64,000 bases of DNA from positions 11,910,601-11,974,600 of the forward strand of contig CM070877.1 in NCBI GenBank assembly GCA_036365515.1. Reading direction: 5' to 3'. Both the position numbers and the translations under genes were made by a program. Under the pieces are notes generated by a model. That model had not been told where the DNA came from. It did no database searches and saw nothing but the letters and a program-made list of their open reading frames with translations. The stretch comes from Torymus aiolomorphi (Eukaryota; Arthropoda; Insecta; Hymenoptera; Torymidae). Of the stretch, positions 1 through 11,460 are shown piece after piece; within the stretch, counting starts at the first letter, position 1, and the number at the start of each line of letters is the position of its first letter.

Positions 1-260
1 GCTCGTGCGCCTGCGTTTACGGCAGCTCTGGCTTGCTAATGACGAGAAGGGCGAGAGGCGCGCGCGTGTTCGAATTTTCCGAGGCGTCATTCGTTATATT
101 ACAGGCGGGTGGGAGGGGTCACACGTGTTGAGCGGATTCCTTCTTTTGTTAAGGCCTGATTATAGGTGGTTCGGTGAATAAAGTAGGGGTTATTGTGATT
201 TTTGAGGTTTTTGTTGTTGCTAGTGGTGGCATTGGCGTATATCTGTTTTTGGAAATAAAG
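1..260. promoter_or_regulatory. Mirror-skew CpG island, left side cut by window edge
   Basis: The core (about 1-110) is rich in CG dinucleotides and the right shoulder (110-260) is rich in G and T on this strand. This is the right half of the unit seen throughout the window: A+C-rich shoulder, CpG core, G+T-rich shoulder. Seen directly: composition. Inferred: a nucleosome-poor regulatory or divergent-initiation site. Confidence 0.4.
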
Positions 261-519
261 TAACGAGTAATTTTTTTAAGATAATTTAAATAAATGTGAC
301 AATTAAAATGTTACCAAAATCTAAACTGTGAAAGAATAAAAATAAAAGAAGAATAATGAAACATTCGTAAACATCGATAAGCACTGCGCAATTAGATAAT
401 CAGCTTACAAAACTCTTGTTAACATTTTTCCAGATTTTTCCGCCACGTTCCTATACAGTGTATATAGGTCAATCATCGAGCCCCATCGAGTCAGAAAGTT
501 ATTCCAACATTATTCTGTC

Positions 520-744
520 ATTGGTCTGAAGTTTGCCACGTTGTAGCGCAACGAAATAAAAAAATATTTGATTTTACTTCAAGTTTATAATAATTAATAT
601 TAACTTTGCGTGTAGATTTATTATTTTATAGTATCAAATAAGTTTATAAACAAAGATTTAGATAAAATTTCCGTTGTTTAATAACTTTAATTAATTGTAA
701 AAAATTATTTCGTTGCTCTCCGACGATGCAAACTTCAGACCCAT
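520..744. mobile_element. 225-bp MITE with 8-bp target duplication, copy 1
   Basis: The ends are inverted repeats of about 40 bases; the right end read inward is ATGGGTCTGAAGTTTGC and the left end differs from it by a base or two. The flanks ATTCTGTC (512-519) and ATTCCGTC (745-752) are an 8-bp duplication with one mismatch. The whole unit is closely similar to 59793-60019. It has no coding capacity. Eight-bp duplications are made by hAT, P and Merlin-type transposases, so superfamily assignment is inference. The mismatch suggests an older insertion than copy 2. Confidence 0.88.
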
Positions 745-1548
745 ATTCCGTCGTTATACACATATGATGGCAATATACAGATAAAAGATAAATAAAATAT
801 TGCTGCAAACAGTGAGCATCTCTGGCGCAAATATTGATCAACCCAGTCCCGAAAAATTGAAAAACAATTTTATACACAGTACAACTGAGCGCGCGAACGT
901 AGCGCATGGCGCATTTGTTTAGTCTCCGGAAAAAACTATCGCATATCGCTTTATGTGTTTTCCTGTACGCGTATTTTGATGGAAACATGTTTTTGTCTCT
1001 GGGAAAAAAAGGTTTCTGAGTCAGTTTACACAATAAACGCCCGTGTGCGCTGTACAACCCGCGAGCAGGTGTATAAATCGCGCGTTTTGCTTATATGCTC
1101 CCGGGAATAAACACAAGACGCACGCATATGGCGCGTATATAAGTGCCTACATTTTTACGTTTGTTGGTTTATTACTCATATAGCCGAAGCGAAGCTTTTT
1201 CGAAAGACGTAACGGGGAAAATTGTTGGTTCGAGCTTCCAAAGCTGGCGATACATGTTTGTTTGACTCTTATTTGTGACGTTTGGTATTGCTTATTTAAA
1301 AAAAGAAATTTGAGAAAGACGTGTAAGGTTTATAAATTTTAATAATAGAAATAATGGAATTTGAACGTAATTGAATTTAAATTAAAAATTAAAATTTACA
1401 AATAAACAGATATACTTTATGTTATTATTACAAATTATTAATTAAAAATGTTCAAAATTATAACTCAAGCCTATATAATGAGCAAATAACGGACACATAT
1501 TCTCATAAAAATTACTACACTTCATAGTAAACATTAGCAAAATAATAG
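745..1548. other. AT-rich spacer with CG-rich patch
   Basis: No gene recognised. A patch with scattered CG dinucleotides lies around 885-1200; the rest is AT-rich. The long minus-strand open frame here (about 644-1057) overlaps the MITE and has no recognisable domain, so I do not call it. Confidence 0.4.
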
Positions 1549-1550
1549 TA

Positions 1551-1722
1551 AGGGCTCGGACACTTAAAAAGGAACAGATAAAAAGAACAAGAATTACATG
1601 GATTTCTATATCTATATATACATCTTGTTCCTTCTGTATCTCGCTGTTCCTCATACATATAGATGTAGAGATCCATGTAATTCTTGTTCTTTTTATCTGT
1701 CCCTTTTTAAGTGTCCGAGCTC
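1551..1722. mobile_element. TA-flanked palindromic MITE
   Basis: The two arms (about 1551-1620 and 1655-1722) are near-perfect inverted repeats, outer word GGCTCGGACACTTAAAAAGG, separated by a short loop. TA dinucleotides flank it at 1549-1550 and 1723-1724, consistent with a Tc1/mariner-type non-autonomous element. RNA from either strand would fold into a hairpin of about 70 bp. Confidence 0.7.
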
Positions 1723-1774
1723 TAATTTTTACTATTATGCAGTATATTAGTTATTCTCATAAGAACATGAGTAC

Positions 1775-2370
1775 TCAGCCTCATTTACAATCAACCATAA
1801 TAAACCTTTCTCTCCGCGCGTACCAAAAATGAATGCCCATATCACGTATGTCAAAAGAATCCCAGCACCCAGCGTACCCCAAGGTCACGCGTCGCGTGTC
1901 ACGTGACCCCAACTTTTCTCTCTTCCCCCTTCTCTCCCTTCCCCAACTCCGCAAGCTAACCCAAGACCGCCGAGTGTACATTGGGCTACTGTTGCTTAGT
2001 ATATAGCGTAAGTGGGTTGTACAGCTTCGGGAAACTTGAGGGGGAAAGTCACGGGCCGCCGCTGCGACACGTCTTACCCTCACTCTCGAGAGATTCGTCG
2101 CTCCCGTTAAATTATAAACAGCGCCGGCAGCCCAGCCCCGTTGTCGATATGTACTCGCGGGGGCGAAACTAGCCCGGGAGTTGATGTTACTACTACTGCT
2201 ATAGAGCGCGCGCGGCTCTATAGAGCGGTGGAGGTTGTTGCAGCTTGAGTTGCGGCAAGAGGTTTGCTTGGCTTTTTTATGGGTTTCGCGGTGAGAATTC
2301 ACGCCGGGGGTTGAACTGGATTTTTAATGGTTGAGGAGGACTTTGGAATTGTTTAGGGAATAAGTGTAGT
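1775..2370. promoter_or_regulatory. Mirror-skew CpG island
   Basis: C-rich left shoulder 1775-1975, CpG core 1980-2215, G+T-rich right shoulder 2215-2370. A perfect GTCACGTGAC palindrome lies in the left shoulder. Open frames on both strands here are products of the high GC content. Confidence 0.45.
1898..1907. promoter_or_regulatory. GTCACGTGAC palindromic E-box (CLEAR-type)
   Basis: Perfect 10-base palindrome. In animals this word is the high-affinity site of MiT/TFE and USF bHLH-zip factors. Ten bases can occur by chance in GC-rich DNA, so function is inference. A partial match, GTCACGTGA, lies at 14575-14583. Confidence 0.3.
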
Positions 2371-2499
2371 TCTGATAATGCTGAAAATAGGGCAGCAGTA
2401 CTTATTTAAATTTTGTGTAAAAAAATGCCGATTAAAGTCGCTATCAATAAGTTATATTTTACAAACATGCGCGTTTCTCATTTTAAATGCAAATTTCAT

Positions 2500-3170
2500 A
2501 CGACAATTAAAGTGTCTTCAAGAATTTATATCTGCAACACGCGCACAGATCACATCACACATTTCTTCCTCTCACCACAAACGTATATAACAATTAAACT
2601 TAACTCTCGCCTATCGTATCTTTTACACTCCAAACGCGCGCGCGCATCTCCCATCGTTTTCGCAAATAACAATTAATCAAACTCCGAGAACCTGCGTTCA
2701 GCAAACCGCGAATCGGCGCCTGCAGATAGTATAAGTAACATTATAACGAACGTCAACAATCCTTTTTCAGGAAAGGAAAAATCAGCCGGCCGACAAGACA
2801 CAGATAGACAACAACGCGGCCAAACATCTGTAATAATCAGCTCGCGCGAAACCGAATACACGCATCTCTCATTGATATACCTCTGGCTCTCGTGCGCGCT
2901 CGCGATTCCGAGTATGATCAGCTGACGAGAAAGAGAAAGAGAGAGCGATAAAGTACGTGTGCTGCCCCTACCCGCGCTATTTTTAGACGATAAGAGACAC
3001 GAGCGAGCGAGCGACTCTAATTTCAGGTTTACAGCGAGTTAGAATGCGTGTATATAGGAGAGGATGGGGAGGGGCTGAGGTGAGATACGTGAGGTGTGCA
3101 CGCGCGCGTCGATTGCGTGTAGGTAAATTAATATGTACACTGATTAGGCGAGGGATCTTTCTACGAGGTG
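2500..3170. promoter_or_regulatory. Mirror-skew CpG island
   Basis: A+C-rich shoulder 2500-2660, core 2640-3050 with a GA-rich tract near 2930-2950 and several TGATCAGCTG-like words, G-rich shoulder 3050-3170. No gene recognised. Confidence 0.42.
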
Positions 3171-3359
3171 ATGCGTGTAGATGTATAGAGCGTGAAATTC
3201 TTCGAGCGTCAGATCGACTTCATGCAACGCTTTTGTTACATTTTAAAAGTGAGACATTATCGTATCAAACTTTTTTTGATACTTTCAAATTTACTTATGA
3301 CACGAGCGTCTAGCTGAAGTTATTAAGTTTGTAATTTTTATTTCGTGCATTTTACGTCC

Positions 3360-4270
3360 TAAAACACTTAAAATCCACAAGAAAAATAAGCAATCCGCCT
3401 TAGAAACTCACCCCAAGCCCGAATCAAGTATTTAAATTTTTTTTTTCCAGATAACCTCAAAACTGCCACTTAACCCCAGGCCCCCAGCCTCACCCGCAGA
3501 TAAGCATCTTCGCCGCGAATTTCTCTCCACTCCTCCACCGCAGCTCTCTACGCGCACAATATACGCGTCTTGTATCGCGCCGCGCGAAACGAGAAAAACT
3601 CCCGTAAATCGATAATCGACTTTTTACCCTCGTAAAGCCTCGCGATTTCGAATTCAATTCAAAATCCCGCGCAGCATAAAGGCGGAAAAAAGTCACGCGC
3701 GAAAGAAACAAATGTTTTACGGCGCCCCTAAAGCGCCACTCGCGACCTTTTTTCATCACCCCCGCGCACGCGCACGTTTATGATGGTGGTATATATGTAT
3801 ATACGACACCGGCGTTGCTGCATAACGTTTATACATATACGCGCGGGTGCAGCACAGCGCCAGCCGAAATCGTCGTAATATGTTGGGGTATATTATCCAG
3901 CCGCACATCCTTTATTTTCGGCCCATGTGACGAAATTTCATTTAAAAGGTGCGCGCCCCCGGAGTTTTATGGCGCCGCCGAGCGAATGACCCTTTTCCTA
4001 TATATACGGCACGCCCGGAGTGAGAGGTTTAGAAAAATATCCGTTTACTCGGCTTATATCGCCCTTTTTGCGCGCGCCTGCGCCGCTTTACAGCTTATGA
4101 ATGATTAATACTTTCGAGTGGGAGGTTACTTTGCCGTGAAAAAGCAGTTTTGCCAGCGCGCGCGGGGAAATGTTAGCACACTTTGGAGAGCTGAAATGAT
4201 TTCGTTACGTTAATATTAGGAGTTATATTTAAGGTAGGCCGTAAAATTTTGACGAGGTTAAACGAGGTTC
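3360..4270. promoter_or_regulatory. Mirror-skew CpG island, broad
   Basis: C-rich shoulder 3360-3510, long core 3500-4090 with many CGCG words and short TATATA runs, G-richer shoulder 4100-4270. The open frames across the core have no recognisable domains. Confidence 0.42.
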
Positions 4271-4279
4271 AAATTATAT

Positions 4280-5400
4280 CGCGATGGGCAAACGCGCGTA
4301 ACGTTTTTGTTGAGAGAAACGTTACTTTACTGAGAAACTGTGCTCACTTTTCGCGTTGTTGAAAGAGCGAATCAATCTTCAACTGACATGTCAAGAAGCT
4401 GTTTTTGAATATTTTGTGTGTAGTATAATTCAATCGGGCTTTACAGGTGTACGGGCAAATTCGATTTTCCACGAATCAAATTTTTCAATACGGGCATATG
4501 GAATAGAGGAACGCGCGGCTTACAATGCGCATGAATTAGTAATTTAAAGCTCTCGATGCGATGTTTTTCATTATTAATGGAATATCGAATGGCGCGAAGT
4601 CAGTAGTGCAAATGCTCCCAATAAAATCTATGAAGTGGCAATTATTCGCTTATCCGCGCTCTTTTTATTTATGAACGCGTGTACAGTATTCCGCCAATCT
4701 CTCTTAAAAGAATGATGACGGAAATGTGAAGCCGAAATAAAATCTTTGCGATTGGTCAAGTCCGTTTAAATGGAACCCGTGATTGATCTGCAGTGATGTT
4801 AGCTATTAGCTTAAGGTCAACTGATTCGTCCAAATAAAACCCATATAATTTGAAATTATATGAAATATTTAAACTAAAGATATAAGTTATAAATTGTATT
4901 AATGATTTAAAGTTTAACATTGTATAACAAAAAAGTATTATTACTTTGTCTGTAGTTAATAATGAAGGACTATGAAAACTGTTCTGAATACGGTTAAATT
5001 TCTAACCTCGAAATTTTTGTATTTTAGGAATAAACTAAATAAATATAAATACAATCCAAGTTTTAATAGAAAATATTGGATGAATTTGTGTATGTTAAAA
5101 AATAAAATGAATTTTAGATTCATAATATTTCAATATTAATTGTATAAGAGGTGAAGCGAAGAGCGCGCGCAGCGCGCTTGAACTGGCTAGTAGTAATTAA
5201 TTTACCGTTTGATTGTCAGCAAATTGAAAACTTTTTGTGGTTTCGACGGTTAGCTAAAATTTCGCCGATATTTGATTTCGAATACTACTCGGTTCAGTTA
5301 CAACGATTATCCAATATAGATGAATTGATATTCTCGTCGAAGTTATTGTGTTTTTTTAAGCAATCCATTCTTCACTTTATTTTAGATGATTGAGAGTTTG
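4280..5400. other. AT-rich spacer
   Basis: AT-rich DNA without a recognisable gene, inverted repeat or island. A short CG patch at 5150-5180 is the only compositional break. Confidence 0.4.
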
Positions 5401-5607
5401 AACTATAATTCATTTCAGTTTCGCTTATAATTTTCCTATCCCTACTCGCATTTATCATACTTCAAATTTTAACCGATAATTGTATGAGCAATTGAAAAGT
5501 TTTGTCAACGTTTTCACCACTACTTTTAACAATTCTTTACTCTCTTCAAACCTTATAGACATATTGTAACGTTGAAAACAGTAAACGAAAAGCTGGCCCA
5601 CACGTAC

Positions 5608-5742
5608 CTGATCATTATCCTGCTGCTCCTGGCCGTAGATAGGAGTGTCGCCATTCGGGGTCGTCGAGGCGGAGGGTCGCTGGGACGTCGACAAGTTGAT
5701 AGCGCCGTCTCCGTCCGTGTCATGATCCATTATGCCATCGTC
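5608..5742 (-). CDS. Coding exon with probable start codon; acidic, Ser/Thr/Gln-rich N-terminus
   Basis: This is the only convincing protein-coding exon. On the minus strand an acceptor (TTGCTTGCAG) precedes base 5742, and a strong donor (CAG then GTACGT) follows base 5608. The 135-base exon is phase 0 at both ends and open throughout (45 codons). The first Met codon in frame (5730-5728) has A at -3 and G at +4. From it the protein begins MDHDTDGDGAINLSTSQ and continues as a low-complexity stretch rich in Ser, Thr, Gln, Asp and Pro; 41 residues lie in this exon. There is no signal peptide or membrane segment. Such N-termini are common in transcription factors; AINLSTS faintly recalls CtBP-type PxDLS motifs. 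A FoxP-type forkhead protein is one candidate, but I cannot verify it and no DNA-binding domain is in the window. Downstream exons must lie left of position 1. Confidence 0.72.
5730..5738 (-). promoter_or_regulatory. Two-codon upstream ORF overlapping the probable start (ATG GCA TAA TG)
   Basis: Eight bases before the probable main start is an out-of-frame ATG followed by GCA and TAA; the last A of the stop is the first A of the main ATG (TAATG). If the exon begins the coding region, ribosomes using the first ATG would finish a Met-Ala peptide and could restart at the main ATG. This applies only if upstream sequence is 5' UTR. Confidence 0.4.
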
Positions 5743-6490
5743 CTGCAAGCAAATCACGCGCATTTTTTTTCTCTTTTATCTATCCTCTCTGGTACTGGCG
5801 AAATCATACATAATTTCTAAATAGCCGCGACGGAAGTGTTTTGAGCAATGCGCGCGCGTGCGATATGGTTTTTCACGGCTAAATTTAGAGAATCTGTGCT
5901 ACACGTGGTTCGCACACGCGCGCGCGAACGCGAACTCAATGCTACATGGGCTTGGATATGTTAAGAAACAGACGTGTGTTTTTCGAGGAATAAGTGTACC
6001 AGCCAAACATGTATATAATTAAATGTAGGTCTTTTTTTTGGCGTCTGGGTGATTTTTTAATGTTAACAGAAGCGTGAAGATTTATTTTACGAATTTGGGA
6101 GACCGGCAGGCGTGTGTAGGAAAATTCCTAATCTTTATTTGTATAACGACAAATAAGTGTCTCGAAGAATATTTACCGAAATATGTTATCTTTGCAAATT
6201 TATTTGTAATTTGTTTTACATTAATGTGTTGTCTGAAATTGTAGCGTGGAAATGCCGAGTTTTTAATGGGTGTGTACAAGAAATTTCGCGTACAACACGT
6301 GTAGGGTTGCCACCCGTACGTTAATGTAACGTACTGTACGTTATTTTGGACTAATGTACGTTAAACTTTTAAACAAGAATAACGTACGCAAATGTACGTT
6401 ATTTTAGGCTTTTTCAACAAAATCTTTTTTTTTTTCTTCCAATGGGTATCGGCCTCAGGCCACGTCCCTAACACAATCTTCTCTTTCTCT

Positions 6491-7033
6491 GGCTCTTACT
6501 CCATATGTTCCGTACCGGCTCTTGTCAATTTTATGGTAGTTTTCTAATATATAAAAAAGTGAGTTTCGAAAGTAAACAAATTCTAGCGTGTTCTTTAAAA
6601 TCTAAAGATTTTTCTGTATTTTTAAAATATAGGTTGCCGACCTATTTTTTGAGAAAATAATTATTGAAATTAGTCATTGTTTCACGGCAGTAAATAGGAA
6701 CCATATCAATTGTGATAGAAAATAATAAAGTTTGTTACTTTAAAGGTGGGGTTTCTAAAATAAAAAAAGTATGTTATTAAAGATGAAATCCTGCTCTTTC
6801 TTATAAGTACAAAAAGTATGTATCAAGCCGACCTTTTTAAAGAGGTATTTATTGTTGAGAGTAAAAAATCGCTGTTTTCATAACCTATTTCGCGCTTCTA
6901 CGTGAATCATGAGTTAGTAGTGCAATTAGAAACTATTTATTTTCTACTCTATGTTTACATTACCTTTTTATATTCATTTAAAGGCACGGTACGTCACGGT
7001 TCGGCATGGCACGGAACATATGGAGAAAGAGCC
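6491..7033. mobile_element. Nested inverted-repeat element A
   Basis: The left end GGCTCTTACTCCATATGTTC matches, inverted, the right end ...GAACATATGGAGAAAGAGCC. It is about 543 bases, AT-rich and non-coding. I could not define a clear target duplication, so the boundaries may be off by a few bases. Confidence 0.6.
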
Positions 7034-7097
7034 TATACAAGTTTTCCAATATGAACTATATACCATATAAATTATAATATGTATTTTGCAAAACTTC

Positions 7098-7927
7098 CCC
7101 TAGTGGAAATTTAATTTGCTCAAAATAATTTAAAACAATTCGTCACTGTTCAAATTGTTTAAAATTGTTTAAAACTGTTCAAAACCGTTTAAAACTGTTT
7201 ATTAGTGTGAATTTTTGGACGTTTAAAACAGTTCTAAACAGTTATGAACAGTTTTAAACAGTTTTGAACACTTTTGAACTTTTTTAAACATTTACGAACA
7301 ATTTAAAACTGTTTTGAACTTTTGTATTAAAATATTATTAATTAATAAGAATTTATTTAAAACAGTTTAAAATAATTTTGAACAGTTATGAACTGTTTTA
7401 AACAGTTTTAAATGGTTTTGAACGTTTATGAATGGTTTCAAACAATTTTGAACAGTTTTAATCCGTTCTGAACTTTCGTTTGAACAATATGAATTTGTTT
7501 AGAATAGTTTTGAACAGTTTTGAACAGTTATTAATGTCGCCGTCGTCGCAGATATGACGAAAAGTCGCTTCCTTACTGTAAATTTAATTTGCTCAAAACT
7601 GCTGTAAACTGTTCAAAACTGTTTTAAACTATTTCAAATAATTTCCTGATGATCAGTACATTTTCAATACAATAATTCTGAATTGTTTAAAACTGTTTAA
7701 AATTGTTCATAACTATTTAAGACTGTTTTAAACTGATCAAATAAATGTCTGATCAGTATATTTTCAATACAAAAATTCAAAATTGTTCAAAACTGTTCAA
7801 AATTGTTCATAACTGTTTAGAACTGTTTTAAACGTCCAAAAATTCGCACTAATAAACAGTTTTAAACAGATTAGAACAGTTACGAATTGTTTTAAACCGT
7901 TTTGCCCAAATTAAATTTCCACTAGGG
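7098..7927. mobile_element. Nested element B: long inverted repeats filled with GTTTAAAAC-type repeats
   Basis: The left end CCCTAGTGGAAATTTAATTT is matched by its inverse at the right end. The arms extend far inward: the block starting ATTAGTGTGAATTTTTGGAC at 7201 is mirrored at about 7831-7855. Most of the interior is a degenerate array of short words such as GTTTAAAACAGTT and their complements. A possible 2-bp TC duplication flanks it (7096-7097, 7928-7929). The ends resemble the CCCTGGTAGAAAT family seen elsewhere in this window. Confidence 0.72.
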
Positions 7928-8799
7928 TCGCGCCACTTTTGTTTTTCTAACCTAGCAACCCATCACTCCCACCAACCAAATTACGAATAAATTGATCTCA
8001 TATAACAAGTAGCCAAGTAGGTTCATTTTTTAAAGATAGAAATAGAGATTATTTTCTTATTAAATTAAAAACAGTAATTTTTTTATATAATACAATATAG
8101 CAAATATCAATATTATTAATTTTATAGAGTACAGAGGCTTTAGGGTAGAAAGTTTGTTTGATAAATAAAAAATACATTTGATTAATTTCGTTATTAATTT
8201 AAGAATATAATTTTTTTAATTAAAAATAATATATGTAATTTAAACTATTTAATTGATATGGTACATCAATTTTTTGGTGAGAATAACACCATTGGCAACA
8301 CATCAAATATGTACGTTTTTTTTTATCGATGTACATTTTTTTTTAACGTAAAAATAATTAAAGTACGTTATTTCGTTTCTCAAAAGGTGGTAACCCTAAA
8401 CACGTGCCGGCGTTTCATTGAATGGCTCGCGCGCGCTGGAAACTTTCCGCGAATGTATATTATTTTGTTATCGTTCTAATTTGAATAATTAACTGGCGAA
8501 GAAAAAAAAATGTATGGGTCGTCGGATGAATTCAGGTGGAAGTTATACAATTAGCGTATCCATGTTTGAGCAAGCCTTTTTCTAAAAACGGCTCAAATCG
8601 CGAAATTATATTTACTAACCGCGAGCAAATACAGAATAAGGAGTGAGGTCTGGGTGTTATACTTAAGTTCGACTTCGTTGGAATGAAATTTAAAAATTCA
8701 CAATGACAATGGGCGAATTCAAACGAATCGATTAAAAAATTACACTGAAATTCTTTTCGAACAACAACATTTGCTTGCTAAATACTAAGTACCTAATAC

Positions 8800-10095
8800 G
8801 ACTTTTCGCGCGACAGCCAAACTTCCAGCTAACCACCACGCCCGTCTCACTCGCCGCACTTACATTTAATTTATCCGTAATGTGCAAGTTTTGCAGCGCA
8901 GCTTTCATGCTATTGCGCATTAAGCCTATCATCGAGACTGACACCGCACCGTCCAATCACACTTACCCCCCCCCTCAAAAAAAACCTCAAACCACTGTAA
9001 TAAAATCCCGTACGCGGAAAGTCATCGATCACTTCCTTGAATCTGCACTCTTCTCCGGCACCTTTCACAAAACTCTCCGTCTTTCGAACTCGGAATCACT
9101 CAAAACTGTCACTCCTGGAAATACACCACCATCGGAGCAGCCTCATCCTTCGCGCACGTGCCAAACACCAGCACCACGTGACCATTAAGCCGCGCTCACA
9201 CCCGCGCCAGGAACCCTTACAAAAGGGATAAAGTATACTTTCCCCGCGGTTCGTGAGAAAACCGTGTATTATGTAGGTACCTACTATGTATGGAACAATG
9301 TACACCGCTCTCTTGAGAGAGAGAGAGAGAGAGAGAGAGAAACCGTGAACCGCGCGCGACGGAGTAACGAGGACTAAGCAACTAAAAGCGGCGGTGGCGG
9401 CGGCAGCGGCATCGTCAGTGTGTGCGCTGCTACGCGAGAGAGATGGGGACTGGGGAGAGAGAGAGAACGCGTGTGCGTGTGGAACGGTGGGGCTCTGTGT
9501 GTTGCTTATTGTGTAAATATAAACAAATATCGTTGAAACCGACCAACAGGCCTGCTTTTAGCCCTCCCCTCTCCCTTCCCGCGTGCGCGAGCGAGCGCCC
9601 CCCTACTACCTCTCACTCTCTCTCTTTCTATATATCGCGCTCGCGCGCGCCCCTTCTTCGTTCCTTCTCCAACGAGTGGTTGTGTACACACCGCCGGCAC
9701 ATGCACACGCACATGCTCTCGTCGTCTTATATATATGTAGGTACGCGCGCGCGGCTTCTCATTCTTTTTTATGCTCTTTAGAGGCTCGTCAATGACTGCG
9801 CGAGCGAGCGAGCGCGGAGCGGAGAGAGATGCTGTATACACCTCGCGCCATCTTGCATTTTGTTGTTTTTTGCCGCTCGCGCGATCTTTCTTCTTCTTCG
9901 TATTCTTCGCCTTTTTTTGTAGTCGCTGCCCCGGCTCTTTGTCGCTCCTACGGGCACGTGAAGGCTATATATGCGCCCTTTAAGGGTCGCGAGTATGGGG
10001 GGATATGGAAGGTGTGTATGTGCTCTGGAATATTCAAATTTGTCGTTTCGAAGAGTGGAGTGAAAATTTGACTGTTTTACGGCGATGGATATAAT
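8800..10095. promoter_or_regulatory. Large mirror-skew CpG island
   Basis: A+C-rich shoulder 8800-9190, long core 9190-9970 containing a (GA)n tract, many CGCG words and CT-rich runs, and a G-rich shoulder 9980-10090. It is the widest island in the window, and the many overlapping frames on both strands are GC-driven. No domain recognised. Confidence 0.45.
9315..9345 (+). repeat. (GA)n microsatellite
   Basis: About 31 bases of GA in an island core. In insects such tracts are bound by GAGA-type factors; here that is inference. Confidence 0.85.
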
Positions 10096-10099
10096 AATA

Positions 10100-10870
10100 A
10101 CTTTTCGTGAATATTATAAAATCTGTAGTGTTATACATTCGTGCAGTTGAAGGGTCGCGTGTGAGACGAGTGCACGCCCCTACATTACTCACACCTGTCA
10201 TTAAAAATCTAATGTTTCATGTAAGTATAATTGCTACAAAGCGCGGGCTTACAATGTCGCTATACTCTCCGCAAAGACATGCCGAGTAATATTTTTAAAG
10301 AACTTGCAAAATTGGCTATAACATCAATATATACATATTTTGAAGCTGAAAATTGAAAAACAAACGCGCGCCGCGCAAATGGATTTTGAGAAAATATTTG
10401 CCGAGTGCCTAATAATTAATTTTTTCGTCCCGCGCTCTATGCAAACGTACCGTCGCTGCGACTGTACACGCCGCTCGTTGATTTGTGTAACGGGACAGCT
10501 GATCGGCCGTAAGACAGCAGATGTGGACTGGTGTTTACACATCGGAGCATACGAACTATACTAAAAGGGGGACATTTCAGGCTCGTGATAACACTATACG
10601 CGTACGTGCGAGGGAAGTTCTGATTTTTTTTTTACTCACGTGTTGTGCGCACTGTGGGCGTAGCGGTAATTAAAAACTGTCAAGTAAGTTTGTCGTTCAA
10701 TCGTAACTATTGAGGTGTTTGTATGATATTTGTGAAAATTGAAGGACAAAATGTAAATAAAAATAGTGCTTTTGTTTGCATTTAATACATTGCTACGATT
10801 AAATAATCTTTAACATTTCTAGAAATAATTCAATAAACGACAAACTTAAGAAAATCAGTCCTCAATCGTT
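10100..10870. other. AT-rich spacer with modest CG patch
   Basis: No gene recognised. The words TAAGTTTGTCGTT (about 10685) and AACGACAAACTT (about 10837) are inverted copies and could be ends of a decayed short element. CG dinucleotides cluster at 10430-10520. Confidence 0.3.
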
Positions 10871-11460
10871 CTAACAGAAATTTCGCCCAAAGCCGCAAAA
10901 ATTAGTCCCCTCACCACCCCGCCAACCGATAAAGACTTTTATACACGCAGCACTACTGCCCCCCATCAGGTCTCATTTCAGGTCTCGGCGTCCGGAAACC
11001 ATGCATAATGCATGCACGCGCGATGCCACATCAGCTTCACGCACTCGTTGCACTTGACGCGGATTGAGACTAAGCAGACAGCGGCGGCGGCGGCGGTTTA
11101 CCGAGAAAAGCATCTTCTTCTGCACTGTTTGTCGAAACAGAACTCGTTCCTCATATAGTTATACATACTCGCGGTCAGTAAAAGAAATCAATGCAGAGGA
11201 AATTTTTGTATTATTTTCTAATGCAGCGAGGAGGAGAATGCATCCGCTGTTTATATTCACGAAACAGGTTTATTTATAGGACGAGGGTAAAGAGTGTGCA
11301 TTATTTTCGGCCGGGTTCGCGAGGTGTGTGCGGGGATATGCTAATTGGCCGATGGAATGCTTCGCGAGTGCAGATCTCACTTGTAAACAAGCTTTGAAGT
11401 ATTCGGTATGCATTTCTTGTGGATTTTTTTTTTAAGGCTTGTGGAGTGTTAAAAGTATAA
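10870..11460. promoter_or_regulatory. Mirror-skew CpG island
   Basis: A+C-rich shoulder 10870-10990, core 10990-11330 with a (CGG)n-like run near 11080-11097, G+T-rich shoulder 11270-11460. Confidence 0.42.

Larger units (their letters stand above)
5400..6120. promoter_or_regulatory. CpG island next to the coding exon
   Basis: The core at about 5820-5960 is rich in CGCG words and a G+T-rich shoulder follows at 5945-6080. The left shoulder is occupied by the coding exon at 5608-5742 and is weak. The island lies just upstream of the probable start codon on the minus strand, so it could act as an alternative promoter. Confidence 0.4.
6302..8398. mobile_element. hAT-type non-autonomous transposon, enlarged by nested elements
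   Basis: The left end is TAGGGTTGCCACC and the right end read inward is TAGGGTTACCACC. The exact 8-bp duplication AACACGTG flanks it at 6294-6301 and 8399-8406. The end sequence and duplication length fit the hAT superfamily. Subterminal zones carry repeated GTACGTTA words (6317-6400 and 8308-8370), typical of transposase-binding repeats. No transposase frame is present. Two other inverted-repeat elements lie inside (6491-7033 and 7098-7927); without them the original unit would be about 0.7 kb. Confidence 0.9.
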
